Assembly (NCBI GenBank): GCA_001695595.3
Contig: MBPM02000035.1
Span: 248,001 to 312,000, forward strand
Direction of reading: 5' to 3'
Source of the DNA: Plasmopara viticola
Lineage: Eukaryota > Oomycota > Peronosporomycetes > Peronosporales > Peronosporaceae
DNA: 64,000 bases
Below, in pieces: positions 21,828 through 33,189 of the stretch (positions are counted from its first letter, which is position 1; each line of letters begins with the position of its first letter). The translations under genes were made by a program, and so were the position numbers. The notes under the pieces are model-generated. The model was given only the letters and a program-made list of their open reading frames with translations. It was not told the origin of the DNA and searched no databases.

Positions 21828-24800
21828 CTAATGCTGTGTGTGCTTTGGTACTGACTTGGTCTTGATTCCGGAGACTTCGCGCAGATACTTCAGCATCTTG
21901 GTTCCAAGTGCCCTCATCGGCAAATCTGCAAGCTGACTCTTCGTGTCGCTATAATCGATCTTCACCAATCCTTTCTGCACGTTATCGCAAAAAAAGTGGT
22001 GCTTGATGTCCATATGTTTCGTCCTAGCATGGAATCCGGCGCTATTGGCCAACGCAATAGCACCTTGGTTGTCTTCCTGAACCAGTGTTCCTTCAACTTG
22101 CTCTTTACCCATGTCATTTAGCATTGCCCGCATCTAAAGAACTTCTTGTGTGCATAAACTGAGAGCCATATACTCAGCTTACGCTGAGCTCAGCGCAACT
22201 GTTCGCTGGTACTTTGGCTAGATCCCATTGGTGCGCTCGCAAATATGACCATAACTCTCAAGATCGAGCGTCTGTCATCCCTGTTGCTGCCCCAATCTGC
22301 ATCCGAGTACGCTTTAACCGCAACGCTTCAACTTCCTCGGAAGACGATACCGATTTGACGCGTGGTCTTCAGATACCGAACTAGCGCTCTAATGCTGTAG
22401 TCCCGGGTTCTTTAGAGAACGTGATAGCTGTGTCACCACGTAAGCAATATCCGGCCGAGTACATATCGTTATGTACAGCAAGCGTCCAATCAAAGAGCGA
22501 TAGGGCTTCGACCACATTGTCGACCATCCCTCTTCCGTTGTTGGTGACTGCTTTGACGACAGCTTCAATCCTGATACGCATTGGTTATCAACGCTCTTGG
22601 CATCTTGTTGACCGAATCGCTTGACCACGTCGTCGATGAAGCGAATCTGTTTGATCATCAATGTTCCAGCTGACCTGTCGTGACCAATTTCCATACCCAA
22701 AAAGAATTCCGCCTTTACCGTCTTCTTCATCTTACAAGCATTCATGAGTACTTCCTTTACTTAATCTAAATCTTTGCTGGTTCTTGCTGCGATAATCATG
22801 TCATCCACATATAGTCCAACGTAATCAAAACCATCTTTAGTGCCCTTGACATAAACACATTGATCTACCCCGCAACTCTTGAGCCATTCCTGACGAGACA
22901 CGACTTGTTGTCCTGTTCCAGGCACTTGCTGCTTGCTTCAGTAATAGTAACCTTGAGCATTTCGACACCAAGCGGAATTACCATAAAAATGTTGTCCGTC
23001 AACACGCTATTGAGAAAAGCAGTGTCGACGTCCAGCTGTTCCAATTAGTAGTCGCATTCCGCACATACTGCGAGAATTGATTCAAATCGAATTCATGATG
23101 GCAACCGGGAAAAAGTCTTGAAATAGTCGACGCCATACTTTTGCTTGAAACCTTTCGCGACCAGTCGTGCCTTGTATCGCACAATAGTGCCATTCTGATC
23201 ACGCTTCTTGGCAAATACCATCGTTACTCAATTAAAGTCCGATATTCCTACGTAGCTTCAATGTCTACGTTTGATTCCCTTCATGGAAGCGAAGCTCAGC
23301 ATCCATTGCTTCACGCCATTTTATTACATCGTCGCTTGCCATTGCTCGAACATACGTAGCCAGCGCAATTTATCCATCTTTGCCAATCCTTGCACGCTTA
23401 GGAGTCGTTGGGCCCTCACTGCCTTCTGTCGACTATTTATCATCGGAGCCGTCTCATAGCATTAGCACCGGCTCACGCCTTATCCTTGTTCGCTCCACTT
23501 CAGGCCGAAACACCAAACGATCTCCTTGTTGCACATGGGACGGTTGATGCTACTCCGTTAGCTCAAGCCTGTTCCGTACATGGCTCTCAAAAGGCATAAG
23601 CCGCGGTACAACGGCGCTTGACGTACGATCCACATAATCCGATTCGATATCCGCGACTGTCTCTTCGACAGCTCCCATATAATCGTCCGGAACTGGCTGT
23701 CAATCCATTTGATGATGAAAATTGACTTCATCACCATCCTTCATTGCTTGAACAATTGGTTCCGGCTTGAGCTCTTGCGTGTTGCAAATGCCGCGCACCT
23801 CACGCTCATCCAACTTTGCAGAGTGGGTCGCTTTAATCTTGGCATTCTCCGAGTCAAACACGCGATAGCCCTTGACATCCTCTGCATAGCCGAGAAACAT
23901 ACTCTTAAAGCTCTTGGGTTCCAGTTTGGTCCGTTTCACATCGTCAGTATGAGCGAAACCTTGCGAACTAAATACGCGCAGGTGACCCATTTGAGGCTTA
24001 ATCTTGGAAGCTAACTCGCACGGCGCGATGTCAGGATGGACCGTATTGCTGGAGCGATTTATAGTATAAACCGCTGTATTTACCGCTTCCGCCCACCATT
24101 CCGTGGGAACGCTCTTGTAGTGAAACATGCTACGGGCTTTCTTCATGATAGTTCTGCTCATACGCTCCGCTACTCTGTTCTGCTGAGGGCTGGTGTACAA
24201 TACCGTTCTCTTAGCATATTCAAGCCATTTTCTTGTTTACAGAGTCGGTTCCGTTGCCGGGTCGCAAACACCTTAATCGTGCACTCCACTGGTTTTCGTA
24301 TAGCGTCAGAAAATCCTTGAATTTGCCAGCCACTTCACTTTTGCTCTTGATCAGAAAAAGCGCAAAATGTCGTGAAAAATATCCACAAACGTAAGAACGT
24401 ACTTGGCACCACCCTTCGAGGAAGTGCTCTTTGGCCCCGAGACATCTGTGTGAGTACGCTCCAACGCGCGTGTCGTCTTTGTCATCGAACGAGACGGAAA
24501 CACTGTGACCGTCTGCTTGCCCTTTAAACACCCGGCACACAATGCTTCCAAACTTTGCTTGATGACTGGGATGCCATTAGTTTATCGCTGTGTCCTGGTC
24601 AGCTCATCCTTGCTGGGGTGGCATGCCAAAGCTCCCACTGATGGTCAGCCTCAAAATATTCAACGAGACATGCTTCTTCTTGCTCGCAGTCAAGGAAATA
24701 CGACTTTTCAAATTTTGTACTCGACGCAATTGTTTGCTTCTTGTATCAGATGACGCAGGTCGAACACGAAAACTTTACATCCTAGCACGCTCTACCAGCT

Positions 24801-25756
24801 TGTCAACTGACAGCAACCTTCTGTCGAGTCCAGGATGTGCAGAACTTCAACCATGCGAATGCCCATTCCGTCCAAACCAGTCAATTTCACCGTGCCGGCT
24901 CCTTTGACGAGCAACTTTTTCCCGTCTACAATCGTAATTTCGATGCTAGCTTCTAGTCCCTTGAAGTCAAACAATTCTTACTGTGAGGGGTCATGTGGGA
25001 AGTTGCTTCACTGTCAATCAGCCATCCTGATGACTACAATTTACCCAACATGTCGTTGCTGCTGAATCTTATACCGGCCGGACAATTCCGCTTCATGTGT
25101 CCAAAGTGGTCACACCGGTTTGGACTCAGGACTACCCTTTCGTCCATTGTCCTGCCCACCTTTAAATATTCTACTATTTCTTTTCCATTTACGCGAAACG
25201 CTTCTCCGTAGCTTCTTTACTCTGCGGCTTCCTGATTCTTTGAGCAGCTTCTCCATGACTTCACTCGACATGATCTCCCTCGCATTCTCAACGATCGACG
25301 AAATCAACTCATACTCCAAAGGTAAAGTGCTAAGAAGTACCACTAGCTGGCATGAATCATTAGTTGGCTCTCCCGTAGTCTGTAATTCCAAAACTAACTC
25401 GTCAAAAGAGTCCAGATTCTCTACCATGCTTGTCCCACTTTCCATCTTGAACTCGTGTAGTCGACGAGGCATCACCACTCGCTTGTGAAGAGTGGAGAGA
25501 TCGTGGAGATTCCTCACGCCTCCATAGCGTGCGTACCCTACCAAAATTTGGTCTGGTGCTGGAGCTTAACGCCTTGAGCGATGATGCCTGGCACCTTGGC
25601 ATCATTAACCAGCCACGCCTCCGTGACGTCATTCTCTTCCTCGACGGCCATGATGTGTCCCACGAGACCCTTCCACGCGAGGGTCATCCTCATGTTGAGC
25701 TCCCAGTGGTAATAATTACCACTTCCTAGGAGAACTTCGGTGCGCATGTTAGCCAT
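21828..25756 (-). pseudogene. Copia gag-pol polyprotein remnant
   Basis: On the minus strand, gag starts at 25756 (MANMRTEVLLGSGNYYHWEL, a typical copia gag start). A decayed CCHC knuckle follows near 25090 (CDHFGHMKRNC), just after a frameshift. Then come the integrase core near 24350-24550 (ERTHTDVSGP, KYVLTFVDIF) and the integrase C-terminal region at 23700-24200 (SPQQNRVAERM, WWAEAVNTAVYTINR). The reverse transcriptase keeps its catalytic box GLYVDDMIIAA near 22790-22810. RNase H lies at 21828-22133 (QEDNQGAIALANS, RTKHMDIKHHFF). The frame changes several times between these blocks, so no full polyprotein can be made. Confidence 0.88.
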
Positions 25757-25806
25757 AGTGGGCGAGCGCGTTGCTTGTGAGGGAAGGCTTGTTGCGACTG
25801 TTGAGC

Positions 25807-25946
25807 TGTTGAGCAGAAAGTAAAAAGCGAAGGGAATATATTTATCCAGACCAATGGACGGCTACCATTATTTAATTACTTACTGTGACGTAATCGTACA
25901 TACTGTGACGCCATCCACCTGTTCAACATGTATTTAGCGGTGTAAA
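25807..25946 (-). repeat. Copia 5' LTR
   Basis: This is the partner of 21669-21814. Its inner edge starts TGTTGAGCAG at 25807, and similarity ends at GCGGTGTAAA (25946), without the final TTCAACA seen in the other copy. Confidence 0.75.
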
Positions 25947-26699
25947 GCGCTCTCGTCATTAGTTTCTTAGTCCAACGAGTATTTTTTTTAATATATGTTG
26001 CAGTAATCTGTTTCTTCATACCCTTTGTTTAGAATGACCGAAACGACACCGAAGTGATACGTATTGCACAGAAATAACAGACTTGGGCATGATGTCGGCC
26101 AGCATGTCTTCAGCCGGACAAAACTCCAGCACTATCTGAACGTCTTAGACTCTATCACGAACGAAAAGGTATCGGATGCCAATGTGCTTGATGCGCTTGT
26201 AAAGCTCCAGGTATTTGATCAGCCTTAAGTCGTGTTAATTTAAAAAAAAACTAGAGACTGAAAGGCTCATCGTCATCCACGTATTAAACTCACATTCAGC
26301 CAAATTACTTCTTTGGTTGAGCTAATAACCATAAAAGAGCTTTATTATTAGCTTTGTTTTCGCGAATCGAAGTCAAATCAAGACAATGCTTGCAGCAGAT
26401 AAAAAAATTTCGTTACACTTTTATCCAGCAAATTGCCTAGCTACCGTTTTCTATCAACTTGATCGCTAAGGTTTACAGGCTAAAAAAATTCCAAGTAAAG
26501 TAACCACGCGAGCTCGAAATTTAAAATGGATGGCCGATAAGCGTGGTTGTGTTTGTGCTAAATATCCGTGGTTGTCAAGACAAGTCCACGGCGGTAATAG
26601 TGCTTGGTCATGTTGCCTAGTCCAGCGGGGGCCTCGTTGGATGGGCGGTTCGTGGCCGAGTCGGGGAGAGCCCGATAGTGTCCATCAAGTCCAGTAGCT
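25947..26699. other. AT-rich spacer between copia and LINE
   Basis: No full gene is visible. The only notable content is a short coding-like frame at 26058-26228, listed separately, and poly-A/T runs. Confidence 0.4.
26058..26228 (+). pseudogene. Short coding-like fragment, possible effector C-terminus
   Basis: An open frame of 56 codons without an ATG, ending with TAA at 26226-26228. Its conceptual product is helical and leucine-patterned (RTKLQHYLNVLDSITNEK, then ANVLDALVKL). The composition resembles the helical C-terminal modules of oomycete RxLR effectors, but there is no signal peptide, RxLR or EER motif nearby. It may be a gene relic or chance. Confidence 0.2.
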
Positions 26700-26758
26700 G
26701 GCGCCGCTCAATTCCAGAGTGGCTGAGCGTTATAAGTAATAAATCTTGATATTAGCGC

Positions 26759-29700
26759 TCAACATGAAGGGCAACTACCGCCTTGATTCAAGCTTGAACG
26801 TCTATCAGGTTGGCCGAGACCTCGTGGAAACGAATATTGTTCCGATGCATCCATAAGCAGCGTAAAATTACAGTCCGCACTATGTAAAAAATCACGAAGA
26901 GACTGTAGCCGTATTGAGGCTTGACCGACGGTGCAGGCTCGACGTTGAATCACAGTATTGCTTCCAATTCGATTTTGGTCGAAAACGGAGCTTGGAACGT
27001 GGCAAGTCAGTCATTTCAAGCGTCGACCGCAAACTCGCAGTAAAAGAGATGCGGAGGGGTTTTAAGGCACACCGCAGTTGTTGTGGCACAAACACTGAAC
27101 ACCTTGGAGATGATGAAGGCGGTAGCTGAGGTATAACGCGTCGTACTGAAGTCTTTAGAGCTGGTCCGAGTGACGGGTAGTACGTGCTCCCCATCTTGAT
27201 GGATATTGCGGTCCGTATCCGAGCAACGCTAAGCTCAGCCACCTCATAAGTGTCGAAAAACCAAGCGTGAGATTCCGCGTGGCGTTGGACTGCTTGAATC
27301 GGTCCGATCGGATATTGGACGAGCGAATTGAGAAGTCGATCAGCTTTGTTCAAGAAACTGGAACAAAAGCGTACGTTGGTAACTCGTCTCGGTGCAAGGT
27401 GGCTGTGAGATTGGGATAATCTAGCTGCCGTCACCGGTCGCTCACGAATCCGGAACAGATCTATAGGACGGAGAATACCGTTGCTGGCCAAAAGGGTAAC
27501 CAAATTGAGTGGCCGCGAAGTTTCCGCCAGTGTGCGGCCACCGTTTTTGTAGGCGGTGTTTACGTTGTCCAGTATCGGCATTGTCAGCTTGTCGAGCTTG
27601 ACTTGGAGACGAGTGCACTTTGCTCGAAAGCGAGTATGTCACGTGAATAGCACAAAGTGCCAGTAGGCTCCCGAGGTCCGTCCAGCTAAGATTTCCTTGC
27701 AAAACATGTGCAGCTGAAGGCTTTGAATTGTATCGGGGATGGAAGTAAGACTCAGTTTACCTTTATGCGATAGAATAAACCACCGAGTCTTGGGGAGAGC
27801 GTTTGAGGCATCGAACCGGCAAAGAAAGCGCGAAATGAGCTTTATAAGCTGGTCTTAAGATTCAGTTGAGGAAATGTGACATACGCTAGCCGAATACCAC
27901 AGTGTTGGCAGAATAATTTGCTGAAGTAACACTACTTGGCCACGCAGTGTGCATGCCCGGTGAAGGCATATAAAGCACTCGATTTCCCTTTCTGTGAGTA
28001 ACTGATGAAGTCGGTCAGCATCGCTAACAGTTGGGCCGTAAAGTATTCCCAGTAGCTTAGCGCGCCCTGTGTTCCCAACCACAATCACTCCCAGCTTGGA
28101 TAAGGACTGGCGCTATGGCTCGTTCTCATCTCACCAAGAATGAAAGGGAAGTATCACTGTCTTGTCCTGGTTGCGCCGCATTCCTGAAGCCGCATAGAAG
28201 TCTTCCACTTGGCTGAGAGAAAACTTGGTTTGCTTGAGGTCGGAAAGGAGTCCAGTGCAATCATCGGCAAAACTAATCACCTGGTGCATTGTACTTCCAC
28301 TATTTTAACCGTAATTCTTGAGTTTTACCCTTAACAGGTTCAACAAAGCTTTAATAAAATGCACAAACAGTGCTAGGGAGAGGGGGTCCCCCTGTCGAAC
28401 CCCCGCGCCAAGTTCGAATGGACTTAGCGGTCGACCGATTTATTAATATGAGTGATACCAGATTTCCTGGGAAAAGGACCCAGATCCAACGTCTGAACGT
28501 GTCGCCGAATCCAAAGTGCGTCTATCGGAGGCCTTGGCGAAGTCGAGCAGGATCGCACCGGCTTGCGAGCCATCTTTGCCGAACAGTCGGGTTAAGGCCT
28601 GGAACCTTAGGTTTGTGTGGCGGTATTCCGTCCTGGAACAAAGCCGTATTGGTCTGAGTGCAGAAGGCTGTTGAGTATCGAGCCAAGGCGATGGGCAAAA
28701 GATTGGGTCTCAGGTTAGCATCCACAGTTAGGAGCGTGATCGGTCGATAGTTGCTAGGGACTTTGCGGTCGCCCTTCTTGTATAACAACGAGACCTGAGC
28801 GCGCCGCTATAGATTAGTCATACGATCGAGTTGAAGCTGGGCCGCTTAAACTACTTCCAAAATGCGGCTTTAAATAGGGGGATTGATCTTGTCATATTCG
28901 ACTGGAAGGCCGTCGAGTCCAGGCATTCTCCCGGTCGAAGTATATGATAGCGCCCAGTAAAGTCGTTTGCCATAAAGGGGCTTTCCAAGTAAGCATGGCC
29001 TTTGGCGTCAGTCTGGCTTTGGTATGTTGTGGGATTCGGGAAAACTTGACGCTGTTCCAATTTGGCTTAAGGTGCCCGAACTCCCTGGACGGGGAGCAGA
29101 AGACACCTGACCAATACGAAGTGAAGACTCTGTATGTTGGCTCGAGTTCTTTTGCTAACTCCACAGGGATGGGCGTCTTGTGGAGGACTTGGGGGGCCGA
29201 AAGAAGTACTTAGAGCAATGCTCAGTGTGCTTGAGGTACAAGGCAAACTTCTTCTTGGACGCATAGTGGAACTGTTCATCCAGTTTTTTTCTTGAGCTTG
29301 GCTTTGGCGGCCGCAAGCCATTTAAAGTAGTCTTCGACTGGGTCGGTGGCCTAGGCATGTTGTAACACATTAACTCGAAGATGAAGACCTTTCAGGGTCC
29401 GTTGGCGCTCGTTCTTCTAAAAATTAAAAGAGCTTCTTATGAAATATCGAATTCTTTCGCTTGTGTCTATCGAGAAGACAGCCAGGGTTGTCCAAATCTC
29501 TGCTGGGGCTCCGAAAAAATTCTCCAAGCTCACAAAGCGAGTTGTGCAAGTGTTTTGTGCTTCCGGAAGCTGGATGACCCAGGTTGGACATTTCCAAGGG
29601 GCCCGAGAAGGAGGCTTGTAACAGAAGTAAAAAGTCGGAATGAAATTCCAGCATGGTCCCCTGTTTCCCGGAAGTCATGTGTACGTCTTGGGTAGCCGAG

Positions 29701-30349
29701 TGGAAGAGTCTAGAGCTGACTAAGACGTAGTCGATTTGGGAGCTGATGTTAAGGCTAGTAAATTCTTGAACGCCCGTATGCTGAAGACGCCACGCATCGA
29801 TCAGGTGCAAGGTGGTCATCCAGGCCAGCAAGGCCTCCCGGCCTTGGACTCGGTTGCGATCATCTTGTCTACCTTGGTCGAGTTGACTTGAGAGGGCTGT
29901 ATTCAGGTCATTGCGTACCATGTGCTGAAATTCCTCTTCAAAAGTGCGGGGGAGGGATGCAAAGAAGTCTGATCGCTGGCATGGCTGGACCGGAGCGTAG
30001 ACCACGTGAATGCAGGTCACAAAAGAGTCCAAAGTCCCTCGTACTAGCAAGTATCGCGGCAGTATTTCCATGGACGAGACATGTCGGTTTGGCACGTCGT
30101 GAAGGTTTCGTATGGGAGTAGCAGACTCACTCCATTGTGCCCCGTGAAGTTGGTCATGTTGTCTTGCGACCAGAAGCTTGAGTCCAACTGTGAAACCGTG
30201 CTCCAGTGGTGTTTCCCTCGTTAAAAGCTTTTCATAACCGTAAACTTTGTCTCTTGCAAACCCACAATGTGGAAATGATTTGAAAAGAAGTTCAGGGTAC
30301 GTTGTGTAACGTTATTCAAACCATTCGCATTGAGAAACAACCCTCTCAT
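26759..30349 (-). pseudogene. LINE ORF2 remnant: endonuclease and reverse transcriptase
   Basis: From an ATG at 30349 the frame begins MRGLFLNANGLNNV, matching the first endonuclease motif, followed by HIVGLQETK (about 30250-30275) with the catalytic Glu, and then SQIDYVLVSSRL. The reverse transcriptase shows LYKKGDRKVPSNYRPITLL (about 28730-28785), VRQGDPLSLA (about 28380-28410) and the catalytic ISFADDCTG box (about 28262-28290). The blocks lie in different frames. The remaining ~1.5 kb to 26759 is open in stretches but has no domain I can name. Confidence 0.82.
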
Positions 30350-31811
30350 GGGCCACCCCCGTTAGAGGTGAGTGAAACAAGAGGGGGCCACCGAAGTAGC
30401 CTGTGTTCGTAGTACTCAATTGTGGAGCAAAGGTCTGCTGGGAGAGGCCCTGCCAAAATGCGATCCACTAAGGGCGATATTATTATGTTGGAAAGGGTGG
30501 TGTCAACCCATAGTATCCAGAGTGGTTGGGGCAGTGCCGATGCTGCCTTCCCCGTGAGTGCGCTCAGCTTTAGCGGGTCTGCGTAGATACTGGGTACAAT
30601 AAATTGCAGAGCCAGATTCGCCTCCGCTACCGCTAGCCGTAGCTTGAGCCAGAATTGCACTTGGTCTGGACACAGCTGTCCCAGAACGGTCTAGAAATCG
30701 AGGTCTTGTTGACCTGGATAGAGCGTGGACATTCGCTTACTCACACAGCATCTTCGTTCAGTGTACAAGGTTCGTGAATACTTCGCGGAGGACGGCATGT
30801 CCGAAGGCTTTTGCGCGAAGATGTTGAAAGTTGTCCTTTGCCGCGGTGTCTAACAAGACTCAATGAAGGCTGGGATGAGCTTGCATCAATGCTATCACTA
30901 TGTCTGGATCTGTTAGCGAGCACAATAAACCCAAAAATCTTCGATTGTTCCTGAAGCGACATTTGTTAAACGTTGCCTTGTCGAACCACCGCAATCGTTC
31001 CCCTTCCGTCGTCTCTGAAAGCTCTACAGTAGAGACTACAGTTTGCGGTGGGTTTGTTGATTTGTCCTACAAAACGAAGTTCTGATCCGGAGGAATAGGT
31101 CCGTCCAGGCTATCACTTAAATATTTATAAGAATTAACCGATGCAACCATCGATTACTCGGTTTGGGAGGGGGGGAGGCGGCGCAGATCTACCGCTGGAT
31201 CTGCAACTGTGCCGAAGACCGTGCACTTTGTCCGCTTAATGTGGTCCGGTGTACGTCTGTGGCCAAAGTCGCGCCAACAGGGAAGACGGCGGTGCTGTTG
31301 TGAGGCCAAATCGACTTCAGATTGGCTACGATTGCACATTCGAGACCGTCCGTAGAGCTGCGTTGGGAAAGCTCGTCATCAGATTGAAATCTGCTATGTG
31401 GCTCTCTTTCTTACGATCACTATCGCTGGCATCGCTCTTATCATCAAATGCCGGAGGTATGCTGCCCTTTTCTTCTTGGTCAGTGCTAAAAGACGCAGGC
31501 TTAGGCTGGTGAGCCTGGCGTCCCTTCGCCCGAAGTTCCATAAAGAAAGGTGGGATGACGCGGTTGAAGGCGCGGTTCTGGTGATGCACCACTGTGTGAG
31601 AGGGGCGACTTGACAATTGGGGAAGCGGAAGAGCAAGCTTGGGCTTGTCTCTGTCTACTTGTGGGGTGGCTATTTTTACAAAAGTCGTTCCATAAAACCG
31701 ATCGCGGTCCGCACAGTTATGGGTTAGCGTACACCATCGACCGTTCTTGCAGCAGAGCGTATGGCTTCTGATGATAAGAGCGCTTCTTGCATTTAAGAGG
31801 CACCTATTCAT
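30346..31811 (-). pseudogene. Probable LINE ORF1 remnant
   Basis: Broken minus-strand frames directly upstream of the endonuclease. One segment (31326-31811) carries CCKNGRWCTLTHNC, a cysteine/histidine cluster that could be a nucleic-acid-binding zinc motif, and polar Asp/Ser/Lys sequence. Assignment as ORF1 is by position only. Confidence 0.4.
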
Positions 31812-31966
31812 CTTGTGTTATTTTATACTTTACGTAAGACTGACAAGTAATTGAACGTCCCTTTAGCAAGTCTAAATTTTGAAATGAAGTAAGTTCTTTC
31901 ATCTGCAACAAATTCGTTGCATTTAGATAGCATTTTTAAAATATTCGACCTTAAATTGCTGCCAAC

Positions 31967-32314
31967 ACGCCAATGGTGTCTTCGGAAAAGGTTGGGGTGA
32001 CGCCTCCTTCCAAGCGCGGGGGCTAAATGCTCGCGCGCTTCGGGCAGGTGCTCTCGGCCATCTGCAGGCCTCCAATGAGTCTCACCCTCGACGCGACGGT
32101 CTCCAGCATCAGGGCGCCACCTGGGCTCTTACCAAGTCAGAGTTAAACAAAATAATGGAAGACCCTCGAGGCCTCGGTGCTGGCTGCACTGCCCGCCGAA
32201 CGAGACCCGACGTATGCGGACACCACTCTATGCCGTGGACTAGTCAGACTGAGCCTAGCACGTGCATAACTTGGCAACGCGATAACGTAATACAATACAA
32301 TACGCCAATGGTGT
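31967..32314 (+). mobile_element. SINE-like retroposon, copy 2, with target-site duplication
   Basis: The element (31980-32301) begins near GGAAAAGGTTGGGGTGACG and ends in ACGTAATACAATACAATAC. It is flanked by a perfect 13-bp direct repeat, ACGCCAATGGTGT, at 31967-31979 and 32302-32314. It is the same family as copies 1 and 3, in the opposite orientation to copy 1. Confidence 0.8.
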
Positions 32315-32389
32315 AAAAGGCATCTGTTGATTAAATTTATGCTTGCTACCTTAAGTTGTATAGTATTGCTTCCTGGTAATTAAAACATC

Positions 32390-32767
32390 TCAAACATGTA
32401 ACGAAATACTCGACATATCAAATTTGTATCTACTCGCGGCAAGCCAACTGACTGATTCTTCTATGTTTTTCGTGTGCCAGTCGTCTCCCTCGTGTCGTTT
32501 TGCCTCCCACCAGTCCTCGCACTGTTGTTTTGTCGTCATGCGTTCGAACTGAGGCACCTTGGCTTGCTTCTCCTGTCTATCTACCGTACGCCTCCGCAAC
32601 TCCAAAGCAGTAGCTTGAAGAAATTTGCTAACGTTGTCAAAGGCTTGGCTGCACGAACGGCACCTCGCTAGTGCCCGCAATTTGTCAAATGAATGTACTA
32701 ATTGGAAAAAAAGCATGCACAGCGTTTTGTACTGACAATTTTTCGATGTATATCTGAGTGAAAACAT
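32390..32767 (-). CDS. Hypothetical short ORF, 125 aa
   Basis: Begins with ATG at 32767. The second half is hydrophilic and helical, with unusual tryptophan content (EDWWEAKRHEGDDWHTK). No known domain is visible. It lies immediately 3' of the signal-peptide-like ORF on the same strand. It could be a separate gene, a downstream exon of that ORF (with an intron covering 32768-32780 and part of this frame), or a frameshifted continuation. Confidence 0.3.
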   Translation of the reverse strand: MFSLRYTSKNCQYKTLCMLFFQLVHSFDKLRALARCRSCSQAFDNVSKFLQATALELRRRTVDRQEKQAKVPQFERMTTKQQCEDWWEAKRHEGDDWHTKNIEESVSWLAASRYKFDMSSISLHV

Positions 32768-32780
32768 ACGGCAATATACG

Positions 32781-32987
32781 TCAACACCAGTCGTACTGAT
32801 TTAACGTCGTTTTTGACTTCAATTCAATCATGCTCGTGGCTCTGGTGTCCTTTGTTTTGACTGGTGATGCATCAAGTGGCTGGGCTCTTTCTTCTGCGGT
32901 CAAACCATCACTTTTCAACCCAACGGAGCCTAAAAGAATTAATACTAACATTGTATTTTTTAATACTGAATACTTGTAGTAATTCAT
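32781..32987 (-). CDS. Candidate small secreted protein, or first exon of one
   Basis: From ATG at 32987 the product is 68 residues. Residues 1-26 (including MLVLILLGSVGLKS) look like a signal peptide with a polar N-region and a hydrophobic core. The rest is short and polar (GLTAEERAQPLDAS, TKDTRATSM). There is an EER triplet but no RxLR before it, so I do not call it an RxLR effector. The frame stops at 32781, and another frame opens almost at once downstream, which suggests an intron or a frameshift. Confidence 0.35.
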   Translation of the reverse strand: MNYYKYSVLKNTMLVLILLGSVGLKSDGLTAEERAQPLDASPVKTKDTRATSMIELKSKTTLNQYDWC

Positions 32988-33189
32988 CTCTTGATTTTCC
33001 GCCTGATATCGTTTAATTTCTTCTAAATCTTTTATAATTTTTAATGCGAAGGCCTGAAGTCGTCCAAGATATTTCACTCACTTTCGACAGCTGAAATAGT
33101 TATTAAAATACTTTTTGTCGGGTAAATTAGTCCTTAGCGATTCTCAAACCATCACAGATGTGAATGAAGCATTAAAAGTGCATTCGTTT

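Larger units (their letters stand above)
21669..25946 (-). mobile_element. Ty1/copia LTR retrotransposon, degenerate
   Basis: Two similar ~140-bp terminal repeats (21669-21814 and 25807-25946) bracket, on the minus strand, the copia order gag, integrase, reverse transcriptase, RNase H. The order with integrase before reverse transcriptase separates it from Ty3/gypsy. The coding region is broken by many frameshifts and stops, so it is not autonomous. I found no matching 5-bp target duplication, and the outer edge of the right LTR seems to have lost a few bases. Confidence 0.9.
26700..31811 (-). mobile_element. Non-LTR retrotransposon (LINE), degenerate
   Basis: Minus-strand relics of an ORF1-like region (about 30346-31811) are followed by an ORF2 with an apurinic-type endonuclease and a reverse transcriptase (30349 down to about 26759). 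There are no terminal repeats. Multiple frameshifts and stops show it is dead. The ends are approximate; I did not find a target-site duplication. A SINE-like copy lies just upstream of its 5' end. Confidence 0.82.

Noticed and set aside
32781..32987. RxLR effector call
   Set aside because: There is a signal-peptide-like start and an EER triplet, but no RxLR motif at the expected position before it.
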